Shown here piece after piece: positions 1 to 10,100 of a stretch of 64,000 nt of DNA; positions within the stretch are counted from its first letter, which is position 1, and every line of letters begins with the position of its first letter. The stretch is from Heliocidaris erythrogramma. Lineage: Eukaryota; Echinodermata; Echinoidea; Camarodonta; Echinometridae. A program made the position numbers and the translations under genes. Under the pieces are notes generated by a model. It was not told the origin of the DNA and made no database searches. It saw nothing but the letters and a program-made list of their open reading frames with translations. The DNA lies in contig CM046864.1 of NCBI GenBank assembly GCA_025617745.1, positions 27,280,199 to 27,344,198 on the forward strand. Reading direction: 5' to 3'.

Positions 1-330
1 CATTCCGCCGCCCTTGAATTCAAGTTTGTTTTGGGGCTGTTGTTTCTGTTTTGTTTTTGTTTTTTGCTTGCTTCGTTTATTTTGTTGTTGGGGTTTTTTG
101 GGGGGAGGGGGTTCTATTCGGGTTTGTTTTGTTTTTTTTTTTTTTTTTATTTTTATTTATGTCTCGTTTGTGTTATTTTTTCGTCTAATTTTTGTTGGGT
201 TTTTTTTTTTGGCTTGTCAGGATTCGTTTCAGTGTGTTTTGTTAATGTTTTTGTTTTCATATATTTATTTATATATTTATTTATTAATTCAGTTTGTTTA
301 ATCTATTGATTTATTGATTTACTGTCGTCT
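1..330. repeat. T/G-rich low-complexity sequence
   Basis: Long T runs (about 122-147 and 190-212) and TTTG-rich sequence with no recognisable gene. Open frames here are compositional (Phe/Leu/Val-rich) and I discount them. Confidence 0.8.
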
Positions 331-989
331 ACAAAACTTGAACTTAACTCTATATCTACTCATGCGACCCGACCCCTTTCGGAATATGAGAAAAATATAT
401 TTAGGGCCCTAGTACGGTGAATAATATAATGACAAATGAATAACATGATTAAATCAGATGGCAATAGAGGCACTTGTAAGAAGAAACAAAACAAAACAGA
501 AAAATAAAATTCCCAGCCCTCCAAAATTCGCTCGGGGGGGGGGGGGGGGGGTGGTTATGGGGGTCCCGTTAATTACCCTCCATATATCTCTGACAAGTAC
601 AAGCAAGCGGGCAAAAGTTTTGACCCTAAATGAAAACAATCGAAAGAGGGCGTTGATTTACACACGTGCGAGTGGTATCAGTCGGTTCGTATCAGTCTGC
701 TTCACCAGAAAATCATTTGTGTAAGTACGATAAACTCGTATCTTTTTACATGTTTCATGGTTGTATTGTATAGTATGCATAGATTAGATTATATTCATTT
801 CAAGTAGTTTCTAAGTTTAGTGTCAATTTTCACTGTTTGGATGTAAAAGATTGATTAGTGAGCATAATAATTGAGATGAGGAAGTTGATCTCGGTCCCAC
901 TTGCAGAGATTTGTGTGTGTTCGACTATTAATCTAAGTCGAAATGTTAGAACTTTGTTTGAATTATGATGAATAAATATATGATATGAA
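331..989 (+). other. Flank left of Merlin: G-run and a possible donor
   Basis: A run of 18 consecutive G lies at 534-551. The sequence ATCATTTGTGTAAGTACG at about 710-727 looks like an exon end followed by a strong donor GTAAGTA at 721, so a 5' untranslated exon is possible. Nothing else recognisable is present. Confidence 0.3.
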
Positions 990-1174
990 GATAAGTCGGC
1001 TAGACTTCCATATGTACCCTCCACTAAAATTGAAAAAAAAAATATGGGTATGGTATATATTGATGTCAGAAGTCCATATCAAGTAGTAAAAATGTGAGAA
1101 AACACTTAAAAATTGAAATACAGGACCATATTAATACATAGTATATACATGTATGTACTCACTCCCGGGTACAT

Positions 1175-1850
1175 TTCTGTAAAATAGTTGGTATTTTCTG
1201 TCGCATGTACTAAAGGTATGGGGGGGAAAATAAGATAAATATTTTAAATACTTGCTTTCAAATTCAGCCCTTAAAAATCTCACTCCTACCTCAAATGGCC
1301 GTTAGGAAGAACTTTTGATATTTACAGCAAAATCCAAAGTCAAAATCTTGTCCAAAACCGGAGAAATCCCCGCCGATTTGTTTCGCGATCGCGTGTTGTT
1401 TACAAACTGCCGATGTCTTAGACTAAAATCGGCCAATATAATTTTTGTCCACGAAGAAACTCGGGATCGCAAGGGCACATCGATCTTTACGATCGCGCAC
1501 ACAGAAAATCGGAACTTTTCCGTGTACGCCATAGGGACCGAATTTTTGAGGACAAAACTCTTTTGGGGAGATGTCAGCGCCCGCGGCGACCAGGAAATGT
1601 ACACAATGACTCCGATAGCTCGTTTCGCGAGAATCAACAGTAAATTGCGGATTTCATTTTTGTAAATATCTTTTCCAACATTGGTGAGTTGAATTTATTG
1701 TATTTCTTGGATATTTTGGGGTCGGTTTTTGAAAATTAAATGCCGATTTTGAGTGAATATTGGTGACTTTTGTGCAGTGGTGTTTTAAAAAGATGAGGTG
1801 TATGACTGCCTACATTATACACACGAAGTATAGGAATGTACCTATGAGTG
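1175..1850 (+). repeat. ~680-bp repeat, copy 1 (inverted partner at 5930-6612)
   Basis: The sequence from about 1175 to 1850 matches the reverse complement of about 5930-6612 nearly throughout, for example CCTCAAATGGCCGTTAGGAA (1291) against TTCCTAACGGCCATTTGAGG (6475). This copy lies within Merlin. It is CpG-rich relative to its surroundings and ends near CCAACATTGGTGAGTT. An open frame of 116 codons (1315-1665) is not conserved in the partner, which shifts frame partway, so I read it as non-coding. Confidence 0.85.
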
Positions 1851-1956
1851 TATGTACTATACATACATGTATACATATATGTATACATACATCATGTATG
1901 TAGTATAGATTCATGACATGTATGTGTATTTAGATGTAAGATGAAGTAATGACAAA

Positions 1957-2050
1957 ATAGGGTTAGGGTTAGGTTTAGGGTTAGGTTTAGGTTTAGGGTT
2001 AGGGTTAGGGTTAGGGTTAGGGTTAGGGTTAGGGTTAGGGTTAGGGTTGT
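1957..2050 (+). repeat. Interstitial telomeric repeat (TTAGGG)n
   Basis: About 15 tandem TTAGGG units, several of them the variant TTTAGG or GTTTAGGG, lie inside the Merlin element between its left portion and the transposase stop. TTAGGG is the standard deuterostome telomere unit. Because it sits within a transposon, a repair or acquisition event is more likely than an old chromosome end. Confidence 0.95.
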
Positions 2051-2095
2051 GTTTAAGAAAGTATATTTTATAGATATTTACAATGAACTCACCAT

Positions 2096-3441
2096 TTACT
2101 TGTTGGGATCATACAGCTCACCAGCATCCTTTAGGAACGTATTGAACAAATCATCCGCTTGATGGTGTTGACGCCACATGTACTCTACTAGGTGTAGATG
2201 CCACTTGTCTCTTCTGGTGTGTGTTTCACTTAGTTGTCTTTTGATTTGCCACCACAATCCTTCAATGTTATTGGTATGCTGTTGGGTCTCTGGGTCAACA
2301 AAATGTAACGAATGGTTAACAGTTAAATGTTGGAATCCTTTTGCACCAAGGTTGTCATAAGCTTTCCAACAATCGCTGATTATTGTTGTCCCAGGTTTAA
2401 TGTGTTTGAGTATCAACGGTTCTAGAGTGGCTCTATCTCTCTTGTTGTCCTTAAGAGGAACAAGAAAAATCTCTTTGGTTTCGCGGCAGATACCACCAAA
2501 AACCCACTGTCCCTCTACGGCTCTACCACGATGATATTTCCGTTTGCCGAACTTCGATTTCGACTGTAAGTCCTTCTCCACCAATCGCGTGATCACTATT
2601 TAGTTGATTGGTCACAGCCCACTCACAGACTTCGCGACAATAATTGTAATAGTCACTTATCGTCTCTGTGCTAGTAGTTGAGACTTTGGAGCTACCAGGT
2701 GAAGTTGAAGGCACAGTACCAGAAGTAGAAGGTGTTGAAGATGTACTAGGTGTAGAAGTAGAAGGTGGCGAAGTACCGGAAGAAGATGGCGGCGCAGTAC
2801 CAGCAGAAGAAGAGGAAGACGCAGATGTACCGGTAGAAGTAGAAGCAGGTGTCACAGCAGTGTCACTATCTGTTGATGACGTAGATTCACCAGAAGAAAT
2901 ACTTGTTTCATGTATTGCACGATGATATGGTAGTTTGTGGATGAAACAATATACAAGAAGGAGACTTCTTCGGATGGATAGGTTCGATCTTGCAAACCAA
3001 GTTCCCTTTCTCACTGGTACCTGATTTTTCTTGATTCTACACTTCTGGCGGTTGCATTGGAAACGTACCTCGGCCTTTCGTCGACCTTGTCGCTGAATCT
3101 GCAAAAAGAGGGAAATAAAACATAAATTAAATTTTATGGGCTAGGTTTGCTTTATTGGCTTCATTTGTTTTTGCTTGTTTGTTTTTATTTATTTTTTAGA
3201 TGAAGCCGAAGCCTATTCATTGTCAACTACAGCAGTCAACAGTCATAATTACCTTGTAGGTATTGTCAAGACGCCGTTTGCACGTTGGGCAGTTGACGCT
3301 GGTAGCAATCAATCCAACTGCTTGAGCATAGCTCAGGGCAGAATCTTCGTCTTTAAGCTCCTTGGATAGCCTGTAAAGGTTTACACCTTGCAGCTTACCG
3401 TGCCCTTTCTTAACTTTCTTAGAAGTAGGTTTTGTTTTCAT
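2096..3441 (-). pseudogene. Merlin (IS1595-like) transposase, two exons, frameshifted
   Basis: Exon 1 (3441-3253) codes for a basic start and a CPTC half of a zinc ribbon, then a donor GTAATT. Exon 2 begins at 3098 after TTTTTGCAG, with the other Cys pair (CNRQKC), then WFARSNLSIRRSLLLVYCFI. A Ser/Thr/Pro tract of about 80 residues follows, then DYYNYCREVCEW. Near 2550 the frame breaks: the upstream frame ends ...LTVEIEVRQ and the downstream frame resumes SKFGKRKYHRGRAVEGQWVF. Later catalytic positions are present: SDCWKAY (Asp) and NNIEGLWW (Glu). In intact relatives the frame break lies in the IDESKFGKR segment holding the first Asp, so this copy lacks it and should be inactive. It ends at TAA near 2096. 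Confidence 0.85.
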
Positions 3442-4168
3442 GATAAAAACTTGATTTATGGAATAAAATTAGTTCACTTTCGATATCAGATCCTATTCTC
3501 ATGAGACAAGAATATGAAGAAAAAACCGCATGGAACGCGTGCGCGTGGTGTACGCATGCGCATATAAGAGGAAAAAAAATAGTTTTACGCGACAGCAGTT
3601 AGTGTAGGCGATACCACTGCTATAATACTTTATTCCGTTAGCTGACAATTCGAACAGCTAATATTTATCTTAGGAGGCTACCAATATGAACCAAAATCTA
3701 AACGCCATCTAGTGACCGCTGTATTATAGTCTAAGCCACCTATATCAATGTTAAAAACCCAATCACTTTCAACTCTCATCCGTGGACACATCGTGTAGTC
3801 AGACGTCTGCCGTGCTCGAGGATACAGGATCGAATCCATCGCAATTCTGCAAAAATCAATGAATATGTATTATGTATGTAAATTAATTAACATGATGAAT
3901 AATTAATGAACGATTTCTCACAGGTAACACAGAGTGACACGGAGACAGAGATACAGGGAGAGAGGAGAGAGAGAGAGAGAGAGGGAGAGCAGTGTTGTTG
4001 TTGTTTTTTTTTTTTTTTTTTTTTTCTTTTAGAACCCCCAAAAAATTTCCAGGCCCCATTTTTTACTCAACCCCCATCAAAAAATCGCCCTCTTTTAGAA
4101 TGTAAACTATAGATATAATTTGGAACATTTTTAGTGGAGGGTACATATGGAAGTCTTTCCGATAAGTC

Positions 4169-4859
4169 TGTGGTAAGAGCTGTTAATTTTACAATTTAGC
4201 AAATAACTGTTAATAATATAATCATTATGGTATGCTAGTAGTCTAGTATAGTACACAATAAATGGAAGGCCAAATACTGAACACTAACTTTTACAAAACA
4301 GTCAACAGTGAGGTATGATGGGGTCACATCAGCAAGCAATGGTCATATTGACCATTAGGAAATATACATGTGTGTATACTGGGTATTGGGGATACAGACG
4401 TAATTTTGTTTCAAATGGAGGTTTTTGTGGGCAAACTGATACTTAGGTTTCATTCTATATATATTAATTTATAAGTTCGTTAAGATACAAAATGTAGAAA
4501 GTTATAAAAACTTACATTTACAGCCTTCTTTTTCCAACTTGTCACAGAGACATCCATCCGTATGACGACTGCTCTCAATATGTTGCGCACTAGTGAGGCC
4601 GCTCTATATGGTTACGCACCATAGATACGTACACAGAATGTTACGCACACAAGCTATACGGACAAGGTCGATATTACAACGACGGGTGGCCGTTCTCTCC
4701 CAAAGACTTTTTCAATTATTGCTCCTCGCCGTTAAAGCACTTTGCTTAATATCCTTGCACCAGAAGGAATACAGAATGTAGAGAATGCACGATAAGAAGC
4801 CTTATCGCTAGACTAAACTCATTAACAACCCCCAAGCTGTCTTAACAACAGGTAAACAA
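4169..4859. other. Intergenic sequence, no feature recognised
   Basis: AT-rich DNA right of the Merlin target duplication. It includes a short palindromic GGTCATATTGACC at about 4342 that recurs near the outer edge of the 680-bp repeat (6626). A 62-codon open frame at 4593 resembles nothing I know. Confidence 0.5.
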
Positions 4860-5034
4860 CGAGGTGGAGATCGATGATCCGATCGCGCCGGTACCACTAC
4901 GAGCGCTGAGGGCTCCCTTCATCATAATCGTGAAAAATACAAAATGGATGCTCTGACCGGATCTCGATAGGTGATTTCGCAAGAAATTCCCCAAAATTTC
5001 AGGAAACCCTCTTCAAAAGTGACAAAACAAACTG
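4860..5034 (+). promoter_or_regulatory. Candidate 5' untranslated exon or promoter region of NAT10
   Basis: The stretch around 4866-4915 is rich in CpG (GATCCGATCGCGCCGGTACC), unlike its surroundings. It is followed at 5035 by a strong donor, ACTG|GTAAGTTT. A splice from here to the acceptor at 6913 would give NAT10 a two-exon leader. This is inference from composition and splice-site strength only. Confidence 0.35.
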
Positions 5035-5202
5035 GTAAGTTTTAATCATCTATTATTCACCATAATTAGCTATCTTACAGTACATTTCAACCGAAGGTTT
5101 TCACTTAAATATAGCCAAAAATGCACAGTGATACATATTAGTACCGTACTGACTATTGCCTGCGTTCCTACACAGTCGGCAATGGCGTGTGCCTATGAGT
5201 GG

Positions 5203-5845
5203 ATGGGGTGACCATATTTCGCGCACATTCAAATTTTTATTAGAAATGTGATATTCGATACTTGATTTTTCATATTCTACAATAATTTATTTATAAAGTT
5301 TTATACCAAATGGAAAACAAAATTCTCGACTAAAACTTGATTCAACAAGAACATTAATCGACGAAGAATTTCGGAAATATCGCGATCTCAAAACCCAGTG
5401 TCGGATCGCAAAACACTGAAGAAAAAAAAAAGGGCATAAAAACCACGAGACCTAAGTTCGCGCACGTAAATTAACATCTAAGTTATCCAACGTAGTGGTC
5501 CAGCAAAGGGAAGATAATTGCATCATTTGTAAGACAAAATATCATACAATCATTTGGTATCACGTTTTACCTACAACTTTGATGACATCTTCTATCAAAA
5601 TGAGGATTTTTGGACCGTTGTCGGTAACTTCATATTTTTCGGAAACTGACGCAAAAAGTAGCAAAATTGCCGATATTTTGTCAATATCTTCATAATTTCT
5701 CACCCAACTTAGAAGAAAATATAGTCCATATGTAATTTTAGCTTCCTCTATCTAATAGCGCTATCAGATTTTCGAAATCTTTTGTAGTTTTTTTAGATAT
5801 TGCCCTGTGCGCGAACTTAGGTCATGCGCGAAATATGGTCACACC
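5203..5845. mobile_element. Small inverted-repeat element (non-autonomous)
   Basis: TGACCATATTTCGCGCAC at 5205 is mirrored by GCGCGAAATATGGTCAC at 5826. A second inner pair, ACCTAAGTTCGCGCACG (5451) and GTGCGCGAACTTAGGT (5807), is also inverted. The region between carries no protein I recognise. The target duplication is unclear. Confidence 0.6.
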
Positions 5846-5929
5846 ACCATACTTGCAGTCGCCAGAAGTAAAGTGCAGCGACCCGGACCAACCATCAAAA
5901 AATGTGAAAAGGCTTGGTAGATGCACTCA

Positions 5930-6612
5930 TAGCTACATTCCTATACTTCGTGTGTATAATGTAGGCCGTCAGACACCTCAACTTTTTAAAACTTTTTAAA
6001 ACACCACTGCACAAAAGTCACAAACATTCACTCAAAATTGGCGTTTAATTTACAAAAACCGACCACAAAATATCCAAGAAATACAATAAATTCAACTCAC
6101 CGATGTTGGAAAAGATATTTCCAAAAATCAAATCCGTAATTTACTGTTGATTCTCGCGAAACGAGCTATCGGAGTCAATGTGTACATTTCCTGGTCGCCG
6201 CGGGCGCTGACATCTCCCCAAAAGAGTTTTGTCCTTAAAAATTCGGTCCCTGTGGCATACAAAGGAAAAGTCCAGATTTTCTGTGTGCGCGATCGTAAAG
6301 ATCGATGGGCGCTTGCGATCCCGAGTTTCTTCGTGGACAAACATTTTATTGGCCGATTTTAGTCTAAGACATCGGCAGTATGTAAACAACACGCGATCGC
6401 GAAACAAATCGGCGGGGATTTCTCCGGTTTTGGACAAGATTTTGACTTTGGATTTTGCTGAAAATATCAAAAGTTCTTCCTAACGGCCATTTGAGGTAGG
6501 AGTGAGATTTTTAAGGGCTGAATTTGAAAGCAAGTATTTAAAATATTTATCTTGTTTTTCCCCCCATACCTTTACTACACGCGACAGTCAATATCAACTA
6601 TTTTTGCATGTT
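5930..6612 (-). repeat. ~680-bp repeat, copy 2 (inverted relative to 1175-1850)
   Basis: This copy lies outside the Merlin element and about 300 bp upstream of the candidate NAT10 5' exon at 6914. Small indels and scattered substitutions separate it from copy 1. The outer edge fades near 6612-6640, where GTGGTCATATTGACCAC-like sequence appears. Confidence 0.85.
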
Positions 6613-6913
6613 GTATTCGGAGTGGTCAATATGACCACTATTCGTGGTGTGGGTAGATGATATTTCAACTTTCTTCATGTTCTTATTGTTATTATTGAAA
6701 TCTTCATGTTTCATCCTGTTTCATTCTTTAGAGTTTACAAATATTCTTCATTGATTTAGTTTTTTCTCTAAATCTAATGTTGTGTTCAGTCAGTTAGGCC
6801 TATTATTTTTTTGTCCTTTTTAATTTTTTTTTAATTGTTTAATCTTTGCATTCAATTTTTGCCTCCTTTATCTTCTTTTCCTTTCTTTCATTTTCCTTAT
6901 ACATGTATTTCAG

Positions 6914-7193
6914 GAGGAGGGATTCGTTTTGAAAAGAATCACCAGTATTGATCCATTTCTACTCGGTACTCTTCTGAAGTAAATTTTTACTAGTACAAAT
7001 GACCCCAAAATTTCTATTCACTCTATTAACAGAGACTTGAAGAGACTGAGTTCTCACTGAGACCAGGAAGGAGCTGATTTTCAGGATGGTCCGGAAGAAG
7101 ATTGACAATCGCATCCGGGTGCAGATAGAGAATGGTGTGACCTTAGGTCATAGGTCAATGTTTGTGGTCGTTGGAGACAAAGGCAAAGATCAG
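6914..7193 (+). other. NAT10: NAT10 exon with 5' UTR and start codon
   Basis: A long pyrimidine tract (about 6790-6900) ends in a good acceptor, ATTTCAG, at 6913, so the exon probably begins at 6914 with 172 bases of 5' UTR before the ATG at 7086. The coding part is 36 codons and ends at CAG before GTATGT. An alternative acceptor is the AACAG at about 7032. If the longer exon is used, an upstream ATG near 7000 opens a short reading frame of about 13 codons. The start choice rests on alignment with the known NAT10 N-terminus, not on a Kozak match. Confidence 0.6.
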
Positions 7194-10100
7194 GTATGTA
7201 TCTCGCAAGGACACCTTGAGAAGAAGTCTCCTACCCCATCTGCACTGTGAGTTACATGTATATCGCCCCCAAGGACCAATCGAGGAATAGTCTTAACTCC
7301 CAGTATAAATGAGTACGAAGAATTTAGGGTGCCCCAAAGTTAGGGCGGTCCTGGGGCACCCCAACTCCGGTATAAACGATCACAGGGACTTAGGCTGGTC
7401 TAGATTTGGGGGCCCCACGAACAGGAAACCATATGTGTACCACTTCTGGGTTACATGTATTTACGAATAGCACTGTAAGTTGTTTGTATGCAGTGAAGCA
7501 ATATATGGAGCTAGCTGGTACGAGTCGATCTCCAGTTAAGTTACAATTAATAACCTTTTTGACTTGTCAAACTTTCAAACTAGATCTTCAGTTGAAACAA
7601 AAAATGTAAAAAAGCAGCCAGCTAGCTGGATCTTATGATCGTGTGAGGTGGCGGGGCAGATAGGTTGCCGTGGCAAGTCGGGTCGGTCTTGCACGCAGTT
7701 GGGTGGTTGTAAATGGCAGTATAAATGGATTTGGGGGGTCAATTAAGGAGGACCATGAATGAATTTAGGCCACAGTATAAATGAGGCATCAGATTCATAG
7801 GGGAGGACGGTTGTCTAAAAAAAAATTTAGCTATGGAAATACTGAAATAACCTTGCGGGGGCTTCAAAAAGTCTTTCTTTTTCTCTTTTGTGCACATAAT
7901 TTGATGTGAATCCAGTGGCGAAAGATATATTTTGAAGAATGCTTTAGAATTAGTAGATCACCTGCTAACATCACTGATTTGGGGCAAGCAAGCAATCAAC
8001 CATCCTTTTTACTTTCAATGTCTCAGGTGGTGATTTTGCATCATATGCTATCCAAGGCTGTAGTGAAAGCCAGACCCTCTGTACTGTGGTGCTATAAGAA
8101 AGAGCTGGGATTCAGCAGGTAAGAAAACACTAGTGATCAAAGCATTAGCATTCCTTAACCCCTACCATGCCGTGGGTGACAAATCCCGCCCCAAAATTTG
8201 AGTGTTGAACATTTTTGTTTAGGCTGAGAATGGCTTGAAATTTCTTCCTCGTACAGAAACCTGTGCCTTCAATATAATGCTTATTCCTATGCAATATATA
8301 TCTTTGCCCAGTTTGCTCAAGAAAAAATCTCAGTGAAAGTTAATGTTTAATTCTTGAAAGTTCATTTTTGATAATTGCTCAAAAATCTGGTGGCATGGAA
8401 GGGGTTAAACGGGTAACAGGGAATCCCCAATATTAAGCACAATTCTGTGTTTAAAGAGCATGAAACTTTTTCATGTGACATTTCTGAATCGTATTCTTCC
8501 ATATGAGAGTCAAAAGAATGAGAGAGCTCACAGTTTTGTTTTCTTTCACCTCTATTAATACCTGACATTCTCTTGAAATGCTAATTCCTTAAGCCCTTTA
8601 GAAAATTATTTTCTAAATGAGCTGACAGTAATAGTTCAATGAAAATATGGTCCTATTTCAAGAGGGTAGCCTTGTCAGTATTGATACTGTTCTTTCTGTA
8701 TGCTCTACAGTTATTACCCTAGGAATTTGATTTTCGAGGTATCTACATGTAATTAAAGGAGAATTAAGCCCTGATGACAAATTTACTTATATTGGAAGGT
8801 GTAATATATTCCTACTTATTGACCTAAATCATTTTCTAATAAGATATCAGAAAAGGGTATAAATAAAGATATTCCAACACCCGGTATCGTCTCCTACTCA
8901 TTTACATGGGGGCTGCCATTTTCTTGCTGATTTGGAGTTGTACATGTACCATTGAGAAATGTTCCAGTCAGGAAGATATTTTGAATCCAAATCCTAAATT
9001 GATTTTCTTCATTACCTAAAATCCCATATGTGACGGAAAATATAAAGTGGGTGTTTACATGTATTATAAAAATTAAATCTTTATAATGATACTTTTAAAT
9101 TGTCTGGTTTTGCTTAACAAAAATCTATTTTCTTGGGTTTGCCAAACAGAGCAGAACATAATATATGCAGCATGCATTCTGACTTTTCAAGTCCATTATC
9201 CGAAAGCAGGTGAATGCATAGTTTGCCGCTATAGATGCTCAGGGAAGAAGCATCCATAAAATTTGAATTAATTTGCTCCGTCCCATACGTCCAGTATCGA
9301 GAAGATAGATTTCTATTAAGCGAATATCGATTTTCAACAGAATTATATAAGGAAATCTTCAGTTTAAAAATAAATTGACATATCTATTCTATATTTTTAA
9401 TCTCAAATGGGTTTTTAATTTTGAAAAAGGCAATTGAGCATTTGGATTAAGAAAATCTTCTTGTACACATAAACAAAATGGCAGCCCTCATGTGCTGCTA
9501 GCAGACGATACATATTGCTAGCAGATGGTAAATTTTGCTCAGAAAAATTTGATTCGTATCGATCTCGTATATTTTGACGCAAAGCCATATAGTCTAACAA
9601 GTAGGAATTAATAACACCTTTGAACACTATCGTCTTTATTTTTGAGCGTAATTCTCCTTTAATACACCTGAGTTGAGAGGGACCAAACTCTGTACGAGTA
9701 GAAAATAAGAATAATTGTTGCCAAGTTGCCAGAGGGAAAACTGATTAATTTCTGCCACAAGAAAACTCTGAACTGCTGGATGTGTTTATGAGAATGTGGA
9801 AAATAGGCTTTGAACTTTGAACTTTGCAGTCATCGGAAGAAGCGTATGAAGCAGCTACAGAAGAAGATTAAAGGAGGAATGTTGGATGTGAGCGAGGACG
9901 ATCCGTTTGAGCTCTTCATCGCTGCTACAAACATTCGCTACTGCTACTACTCGGAAACCCACAAGATCCTTGGTAACACATACGGCATGTGCGTCCTGCA
10001 GGTATGTCAGGCACACCTCTCCTTCCTCTTTCCGTTTTGTTTTACCATTTATTAAAACTACAGACGAGAAAATAATATTCTCAGGTTCATGCCAACATGC

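Larger units (their letters stand above)
998..4160 (-). mobile_element. Merlin-type DNA transposon with 8-bp target duplication
   Basis: The element starts GGCTAGACTTCCATATG at 998 and ends with the complement CATATGGAAGTCTTTCC at 4160. The shared terminal inverted repeat is about 30 bp (AGACTTCCATATGTACCCTC continuing CACTAAAA). Flanking it is an exact direct repeat GATAAGTC at 990-997 and 4161-4168. Ends beginning GG and an 8-bp duplication are the Merlin hallmarks (known), and the transposase inside is of the matching IS1595/ISXO2 family. It carries a TTAGGG array and a 680-bp segment also found outside it. Confidence 0.88.

Noticed and set aside
1315..1665. 116-codon open frame in the 680-bp repeat
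   Set aside because: The inverted partner at 6141-6470 loses the frame through an indel, and both strands are open, so protein coding is not supported.
1957..2050. Chromosome end
   Set aside because: The TTAGGG array is short, internal, contains variants and lies inside a transposon with sequence continuing on both sides.
2668..2925. 85-codon acidic open frame on the + strand
   Set aside because: Antisense of the Ser/Thr-rich linker of the transposase.
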